From Clostridiales bacterium (GTDB taxonomy: Bacteria > Bacillota > Clostridia > Oscillospirales > Acutalibacteraceae), in the NCBI GenBank assembly GCA_022791355.1, contig JAAVYX010000148.1:1-11134 (forward strand): 11,134 bases of DNA, written 5' to 3'. This document shows, piece after piece, positions 5,941-11,134 of this stretch. A program made the translations under genes and the position numbers. The notes beneath the pieces were generated by a model. That model worked only from the letters and a program-made list of their open reading frames with translations, made no database searches and was not told where the DNA came from. The first letter of the stretch is position 1; every line of letters starts with the position of its first letter.

Positions 5941-8900
5941 ATGCGTAAGCTTTTCAAACGAATCCTTTGCAGCATGCTCAGCGTGATGCTGGGCGTAGGC
6001 TGTATGCCGGCCGCCTTCCCGGCGGCCGCAGCCGATGAGACGATCACGGATCTGAAGGTAAACCAGTTGACAGAGCCCCTGGGCGTGGACGATACGCCCG
6101 TATTTTCCTGGGTCATCCATAGCGCAGGCTTTGGCGGCGCCCAGTCGGCCTATCAAATCTATGTTGCGACCGACGAGAAAAAAGCCGCCGCCGGACAGGG
6201 CGACGTTTGGGATTCGGGCAAGGTCCCCTCCGGCGCCAGCTACAATGTCTCTTACGCGGGCGCTCCCCTTTCCTCCAAAACCGATTACTATTGGACGGTA
6301 AAGGTCTGGGATGAAAAGGACGCGCTGCTGGGCGTGAGCTCTCCCGCCCATTTCCACACCGGTATTTATCATTCTGAGGAGTGGGAAGGGGATTGGATCG
6401 GCTATCCCCAGGCCCATACCGAGAAGATGACTCTGGACGGCGCCGAATGGCTGTGGGTCGGCGGACAGGACAGCGCCTCCGCCGGCGGCCACGCGGCCGG
6501 AACCCAGTTTTTCCGCAAGACCTTTACCTTAGAGAATGTGGACAAGGTCGCTTCCGCCCGGCTGGCCTGGACGGCCGACGACCAGAGCACGATGTACTTT
6601 AACGGCGTGGAGATCGGCTCCAGCCGGGCCTGGACCTCCGGCGGGATGTCGGACGTTACAGGGCTGCTTGTGGAGGGCGAGAACTGTATCGCCCTGCGCG
6701 CTACCAACACGGGAGACGGCTACGCCGGCGCCATCGCCCGGATGATCATCGATTATAAGTCCGCCTCGTCCGAAGCGCCCGCGGAGCCGGTCAACCTGGC
6801 GCAGGGCAAGACGGTCGCGGCCTCCTCGGCCGAGCACAACCCCGATTGGGGCTGGAACCTGGACTTTGTGGTGGACGGAAACCGGGAAAACCAAAACGGC
6901 AGCGAACGGGCCGGCTACTGTTCCAAAAACGATACCGATAAGGATCACAGCGAGTGGGTGTCGGTAGACCTGGGGGAGAAGACCCCGGTAAACCGGTTTG
7001 TATTCTATCCCTCCGCCAATCTGACCGACGGAAAGTGGATCTGCGCCGCGGTGCCCAAGAGCTATGAAATCCAGGTGTCCGACGACGGGACCCAGTGGGC
7101 CAAGGTGGCCGAGGGCGGCTTTGAAGCCCGTCCCGAAGCCGGCCCCCAAACCGTGGAATTTCAGACGGTCGAGGCCCGATATGTCCGCCTGTACGCTTCC
7201 AGCCTCCTGCAAAACGGGGACTACCGCCTGAAGCTTTCGGAGATCGAGGTGTACGGCGGCGCGAAGACCCAAGCCCCCGGCCAAAGGCTCGATATCGTAT
7301 CGGATCAGACCTGGACCGGCTGTACCGAGGAGGTATCCGGCTGGAACCAGATCCAGTGCGATAAGGGGAACTGGGTAAAGCCCCAGCAGCACGTGCCCTA
7401 CGGCGCGGATCCCTGGAAGACCAATCTGAGCATCAGCGACGTCAACGACGCCAACCGGGCCGCCGTCAGCCTCCGCCGGGAGTTTGAGGTGGGCAAGAAG
7501 GTTGCCTCGGCCTACGCCTATATCTGCGGCCTGGGCTTCTTCACCCTGACCGTAAACGGTCAGGCCGTCACCGATTCGGTCATGAACCCGGCCCCCACTC
7601 AATACGACATGACCTCGCTCTATTGCGTCTACGATATCTCCCGGCTGCTGGAGGAGGGCGCGAACGCCCTGGGCGTGGAGCTGGGCAACTCCTTCTATAA
7701 TGAAACCGGCGGGGTCTGGAACTGGCCCAACGCCTACTGGCGGGATAATCCCAAGTGTCTGGTCAATGTGGAGCTTACCTACACCGACGGCTCCAAAGAG
7801 ACCATTGCCTCCGGTACCGATTGGAAGGTCAGCCGGGAGGGTCCCATCACCTCCAACAGCCTCTATTACGGCGACGAATACGACGCTCGCAAGGCGCTGG
7901 TGGACGTGGGGGGCAAGGGTTTCGATCAGGCCGGCTACGACGACAGCGGCTGGGACGACGCCTTTGTCATGGCCGCCCCCGCCAACCGGAAGGGCGAAAC
8001 CGCCGCTCTGAAATGGCAGCATGAAGAACCCAATATGCGTACAAAGACCTTTCAGCCCAGCCGTATCCAGCAGCTGGACGAGGATTCCTGGGCTGTCACC
8101 TGCCCGGTTATGACCACCGGCTGGGCCAAGCTGTCGGGTATCAACCTTCCTGCCGGCCAGGAGATTACGATCACCTATTCGGAAAAGCAGCATGCCGACG
8201 GTACGGTCATGAAGCTGGGCGGCGCGGACGGCGAGGGAGAGAACTGGTTTTCCGAGGCCAACATCTGTCAGGATCATTATATTTCCGACGGTTCGGCCAA
8301 CGCCTCCTACGAGCCCCGGTACTCCTACAAGGGCTATCAGTACATCCAAATTGACGGCTGGACCGGCGACTTTACCGCCGATAATATCGAAATGTACCTG
8401 ATCAACAACGCCATGGAGCAAACCGGCAGCTTTGAAACCTCCAGCGAGATGCTAAACGCCATGCAGGAGATGATGGTCAGAACGGTTCTGAACAACCAGC
8501 AGGGCCGCATCACCGACACTCCCGTATACGAGAAGAACGGCTGGACGGGCGACGCCAATATGATGCTGGACACCATCTATTATAACTTTGCCGCCGAAAA
8601 CGTTATGGAAACCTTCCTCAATATGCTGGCGGACACTCAGAAGACCTTCGGCAACGTGGCCGATATCGTGCCCAGCGCCGATTCCTTCCATGACAATCAT
8701 CCCACCTGGAACACCGTTTTCCCCTTCGGTATCACCAAAATGTGCCGGTATTACGGCAGCTACGCCTATGCCGAGGAAATGTATCCCGCCCTGCGCGCCT
8801 TTGCTCAAACCGATATTGGCGTTCTCCAAAGACAGGGCTGGCTCTGGCCGGGCGGAAGTTACGGCGACTGGTGCTCTCCCTCCAATCTCCATGACGGCGA

Positions 8901-11134
8901 CGCGCCCATCAACGCCGGCGCCTCCGAGGGCTCCCGTATTACCGACAACGCCATGCTCTACGGTGCGCTGTCTGAAATCGCCGAGCTGACCCGGCTGCTG
9001 TACGACCGCGCCCGGGAAGCGAAGGACACCGAGCTGGCCCGGTCGTATAAGGCCGACCTGGACTTGTACAACGAGACCCTGCAAAAGATGTACGACGCTT
9101 ATAACGCCCGGTTCTATGACGAATCCAAGGGCTGCTACGACACCGGCGACTGGAGTCCCTCCAACGACCGCACCCGTTACCGGCAGACCTCCCAGCTGGC
9201 CTCTCTGGCCTACGGCCTGGTTCCCGAGGATAAGGTGCAGGGAGTCGTGGACAGTCTGGCAAAAGACATCGTGGAGAAGGATTACCATCTGGATACCGGT
9301 ATCGTGGGCACCAAGCTGATCCTGCCCATGCTGGACCAGTACGGCCACGAGGAGCTGGCCTTCCGCATCGCCACTCAGACCACCTATCCCTCCTGGGGCT
9401 TCTGGCTGTCCAAGGGCGCGACCTCCTGCTGGGAAAACTGGGAGACCACCACTCGTTCTCTCAACCACCACATGTTCGGTTCGGCCAGCGAATGGTTCTA
9501 TTCGGGCTTGGCCGGTATCCAGAATGTGGAGAACGGTTACGAAACCTACACGATTGATCCCGCCTTTACCGGCAACCTGGATTACGTCAACTGCTCCATC
9601 GAAACCGTCCGGGGAACCCTTACCTCCAACTGGGCCTTGAACGACGACGGCACGACTACCATGGAGCTGACCGTTCCCTTCGGCTCTACCGCCGCGGCTT
9701 ACCTGCCTACCGCCGACAAGGCGGGCGTGCGGGTAAACGGCCAGAGCCTGTCCGGGGCCCCTGGCGTAAAGCAGGTAACGACGGCCGACGGCCGCCTCTG
9801 TCTGACCCTTGGCTCCGGCAGCTATACCATCCAGCTGACCGATACCTACACCGATCTGTATACCCTGGCCCTGGCCGAGGGGATCAAGACGGCCGAGGGG
9901 CTGAACGCCAGTAAGTATCCCGCCGAGCTGCAAAAGGCTTTGCAGGACGCGCTGCAAAAGGCCCGGCGGCTGTCAGAGGGGGATAAACCCCAGGTCACCC
10001 AGAAGGCGGTCAACGCCGCCGAGCGGGAGCTGGCCGCCATTGTGACCACGGTGCAGGGGTCGGAGGCCCGGCAGGCGCTCTACGCCGCCCTTGCGGCATA
10101 CGGCGATGTAAAGGATTTGTCCGGCTACGACAGCACCCTTGCCGCCGCTTATCAGTCGGCCGTGCTGACCGCCGAAAATCTGGCCCAGGACTACGCCGCC
10201 GCCGACTGGCAGCTGGAAGCCGCCGAAAACAATCTGGAGACGGTCTATCAGCTGATGGTGGTGGGCGAGGCCCAGAACCTGGCCCTGCACAAAACCTGTA
10301 AGGCCTCTTCTGCCGAAAACAATTCCTCCTGGGGCTGGAGCCTCTCCTTTGCCACCGACGGCGACCGGCAGAATGCCAACCACAATAACGAATACGCCGG
10401 CTATTCCTCCTCGGAGAATACCGGCCGGGACCACAGCGAGTGGATCTATGTGGATCTGGGCGCGCCCACCGATATAAACAAGGTGCGGTTCTATCCCTCC
10501 AGCGCCCTGGAAAATGGCAAATGGATGGGCTACGGCGCGCCAAAGTCCTTTGAAATCCAGGTGTCCGACGATGGGGAGAGCTGGACCAAGGCGGCCGAGG
10601 GCGGCTTTGACGCCGTGCCCGAATACGGCCCACAGAGTCTGGAGTTCGAAACGGTTGAGGCCCGGTACGTCCGCTTGTACGCTTCCAGCCTGTTTGCCAA
10701 GGGGAACGATTACCGGTTGCAGATTACCGAGCTGGAGGTTTTCCATGTCCCCACGCTTCCCGTCCAGCCGGAGGGCCTACTCTATCTGGCCGTAAGCGAC
10801 GGCGCGCTGTCGCCCGTGTTTGACTATTTCGAAACCGATTACACCGCTAGGGTGAAGAAAAGCGTCAGCCGCATGACCCTTACGCCTTACGCCACCGAGG
10901 GTACGGCGATCACCGTAAACGGCAAGGCCTGCGCCAGCGGCGATGCAGCGTCCGTTCCCCTGGCGATGGGCGAAAACCGGATCACCCTTACGGCCGGCGG
11001 CGTAGCCTATACCTTGACCGTTACCCGCGAGGAGGGCGGAGACCAGCCGGATATCCTCCCCGGCGATCTGGACGGGAACGGTGAGGTTACCATACAGGAT
11101 GTGATGGAGGCCTGTAAGGTGCTGGCCCGCCAGT
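5941..11134 (+). CDS. Secreted multidomain GH78 alpha-L-rhamnosidase with dockerin (3' end cut by the window)
   Basis: At least 1731 codons without a stop. GGAGG (5926-5930) lies 10 nt before ATG 5941. Domains in order: signal peptide 1-31 (basic RKLFKR, hydrophobic core, AFPAAAA cleavage region); fibronectin-like rhamnosidase N-domain about 37-143; beta-sandwich about 155-275; F5/8 type C (discoidin-like) module 285-440; rhamnosidase N-terminal carbohydrate-binding domain about 500-680; beta domain about 690-820; (alpha/alpha)6 catalytic domain about 822-1195; C-terminal beta domain to about 1303; two helical FIVAR-like units 1303-1440; second F5/8 type C module 1446-1602; cadherin-like beta-sandwich about 1613-1697; first dockerin repeat from 1708. 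The motif DTPVYEKNGWTGD keeps D859, E864 (expected acid), W868 and D871; SCWEN supplies the expected base E1165. It should remove rhamnose from plant or microbial polysaccharides outside the cell, tethered by cohesin-dockerin binding if a scaffoldin exists. Partner of the upstream cytoplasmic GH78. Confidence 0.93.
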   Translation, partial: MRKLFKRILCSMLSVMLGVGCMPAAFPAAAADETITDLKVNQLTEPLGVDDTPVFSWVIHSAGFGGAQSAYQIYVATDEKKAAAGQGDVWDSGKVPSGASYNVSYAGAPLSSKTDYYWTVKVWDEKDALLGVSSPAHFHTGIYHSEEWEGDWIGYPQAHTEKMTLDGAEWLWVGGQDSASAGGHAAGTQFFRKTFTLENVDKVASARLAWTADDQSTMYFNGVEIGSSRAWTSGGMSDVTGLLVEGENCIALRATNTGDGYAGAIARMIIDYKSASSEAPAEPVNLAQGKTVAASSAEHNPDWGWNLDFVVDGNRENQNGSERAGYCSKNDTDKDHSEWVSVDLGEKTPVNRFVFYPSANLTDGKWICAAVPKSYEIQVSDDGTQWAKVAEGGFEARPEAGPQTVEFQTVEARYVRLYASSLLQNGDYRLKLSEIEVYGGAKTQAPGQRLDIVSDQTWTGCTEEVSGWNQIQCDKGNWVKPQQHVPYGADPWKTNLSISDVNDANRAAVSLRREFEVGKKVASAYAYICGLGFFTLTVNGQAVTDSVMNPAPTQYDMTSLYCVYDISRLLEEGANALGVELGNSFYNETGGVWNWPNAYWRDNPKCLVNVELTYTDGSKETIASGTDWKVSREGPITSNSLYYGDEYDARKALVDVGGKGFDQAGYDDSGWDDAFVMAAPANRKGETAALKWQHEEPNMRTKTFQPSRIQQLDEDSWAVTCPVMTTGWAKLSGINLPAGQEITITYSEKQHADGTVMKLGGADGEGENWFSEANICQDHYISDGSANASYEPRYSYKGYQYIQIDGWTGDFTADNIEMYLINNAMEQTGSFETSSEMLNAMQEMMVRTVLNNQQGRITDTPVYEKNGWTGDANMMLDTIYYNFAAENVMETFLNMLADTQKTFGNVADIVPSADSFHDNHPTWNTVFPFGITKMCRYYGSYAYAEEMYPALRAFAQTDIGVLQRQGWLWPGGSYGDWCSPSNLHDGDAPINAGASEGSRITDNAMLYGALSEIAELTRLLYDRAREAKDTELARSYKADLDLYNETLQKMYDAYNARFYDESKGCYDTGDWSPSNDRTRYRQTSQLASLAYGLVPEDKVQGVVDSLAKDIVEKDYHLDTGIVGTKLILPMLDQYGHEELAFRIATQTTYPSWGFWLSKGATSCWENWETTTRSLNHHMFGSASEWFYSGLAGIQNVENGYETYTIDPAFTGNLDYVNCSIETVRGTLTSNWALNDDGTTTMELTVPFGSTAAAYLPTADKAGVRVNGQSLSGAPGVKQVTTADGRLCLTLGSGSYTIQLTDTYTDLYTLALAEGIKTAEGLNASKYPAELQKALQDALQKARRLSEGDKPQVTQKAVNAAERELAAIVTTVQGSEARQALYAALAAYGDVKDLSGYDSTLAAAYQSAVLTAENLAQDYAAADWQLEAAENNLETVYQLMVVGEAQNLALHKTCKASSAENNSSWGWSLSFATDGDRQNANHNNEYAGYSSSENTGRDHSEWIYVDLGAPTDINKVRFYPSSALENGKWMGYGAPKSFEIQVSDDGESWTKAAEGGFDAVPEYGPQSLEFETVEARYVRLYASSLFAKGNDYRLQITELEVFHVPTLPVQPEGLLYLAVSDGALSPVFDYFETDYTARVKKSVSRMTLTPYATEGTAITVNGKACASGDAASVPLAMGENRITLTAGGVAYTLTVTREEGGDQPDILPGDLDGNGEVTIQDVMEACKVLARQ
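6793..7260 (+). repeat. First copy of an internally duplicated F5/8 type C module
   Basis: Encodes residues 285-440 of the secreted rhamnosidase. It starts NLAQGKT, has WGWNLDFVVDG in the middle and EARYVRLYASSL near the end. It is closely related to residues 1446-1602, roughly 60% identical by eye, with runs such as EIQVSDDG and AEGGF shared and clear nucleotide similarity. Such modules usually bind sugars. This copy lies before the catalytic core, between two N-terminal beta domains. Confidence 0.85.
10276..10746 (+). repeat. Second copy of the internally duplicated F5/8 type C module
   Basis: Encodes residues 1446-1602, from NLALHKT through WGWSLSFATDG to EARYVRLYASSL. It is the C-terminal partner of the module at 6793-7260. 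It follows two FIVAR-like helical units and precedes the cadherin-like domain and dockerin. The remaining nucleotide similarity points to duplication within the gene or recent exchange rather than two independent acquisitions. Confidence 0.85.
11062..11134 (+). other. First half of a type I dockerin domain (cut by window end)
   Basis: GDLDGNGEVTIQDVMEACKV has a calcium-loop pattern with D1709, D1711, N1713 and D1720 at loop positions 1, 3, 5 and 12, followed by a helix. This is the first of the two repeats a dockerin normally carries; the second would lie beyond the window. Loop positions 10 and 11, which help set cohesin specificity, are Ile and Gln rather than the Ser/Thr pairs of Clostridium thermocellum. 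Confidence 0.8.

Noticed and set aside
5995..6006. Lipoprotein signal (lipobox) around Cys21 of the secreted GH78 enzyme
   Set aside because: The residues before the cysteine are G-V-G, lacking the Leu/Val/Ile expected at -3. The AFPAAAA stretch further on is a better ordinary signal peptidase site, and the dockerin fits a free secreted protein.
6529..8421. A 630-aa open frame on the minus strand
   Set aside because: It lies wholly antisense to the secreted GH78 gene, whose plus-strand frame has clear domains and catalytic motifs. GC-rich codon use leaves the opposite strand free of stops, and the antisense translation is a Gly/Val/Leu-rich string without family motifs.
8452..9957. A 501-aa open frame on the minus strand
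   Set aside because: Same explanation: antisense shadow of the GH78 catalytic region, with no ribosome binding site or recognisable domain. The same holds for the frame at 9973-10746.
1..11134. CRISPR array, tRNA, rRNA, transposase or phage genes
   Set aside because: No regularly spaced repeats, cloverleaf sequences, rRNA-like stretches or transposase motifs were seen on either strand.

Overview
The window looks like chromosomal DNA of an endospore-forming member of the Clostridia, probably a gut or other plant-fibre-degrading lineage. The evidence is an adjacent cwlJ-like and gerQ-like pair (spore germination), strong AGGAGG-type ribosome binding sites, AT-rich control regions beside GC-rich genes, and a secreted glycosidase ending in a type I dockerin. 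I cannot name genus or species.

Layout. (1) Positions 1-34 hold the first 11 codons of a leftward gene with its ribosome binding site, a structured leader of about 113 nt and a near-consensus sigma-A promoter (155-183). (2) Positions 184-480 have no gene but hold a direct repeat inside an inverted repeat, a 12-bp hairpin, a leftward terminator-like stem and a 9-bp hairpin. (3) Positions 511-1502 carry the cwlJ-like cell wall hydrolase and the gerQ-like coat protein, closed by a strong terminator (1549-1582). (4) An MscS-family channel gene converges on that terminator (1586-2473, minus). Just upstream of it lies a candidate structured RNA with a possible pseudoknot (2521-2642, minus). (5) An AraC-family regulator (2816-3667, minus) is divergent from two GH78-type alpha-L-rhamnosidase genes on the plus strand. 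The first (3784-5850) has no signal peptide. The second (5941 to beyond the window end, at least 1731 codons) is a secreted multidomain enzyme with two discoidin-type modules and a dockerin cut by the window edge.

How the parts fit. The AraC gene and the GH78 pair share a control region in which two promoters of opposite direction overlap almost completely inside a 41-bp inverted repeat. This suggests a compact switch for rhamnoside use: a secreted, possibly scaffold-attached enzyme outside the cell and a second rhamnosidase in the cytoplasm. No transporter or rhamnose catabolic gene is visible. The cwlJ-gerQ pair is an independent sporulation unit in which GerQ would hold the cortex hydrolase CwlJ in the coat.

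The most promising unexplained items are the structured RNA upstream of mscS, the mirror-image divergent promoters, and the similar hairpin element found upstream of both cwlJ and gerQ. All family calls are from motif recognition by eye; no database search was run.
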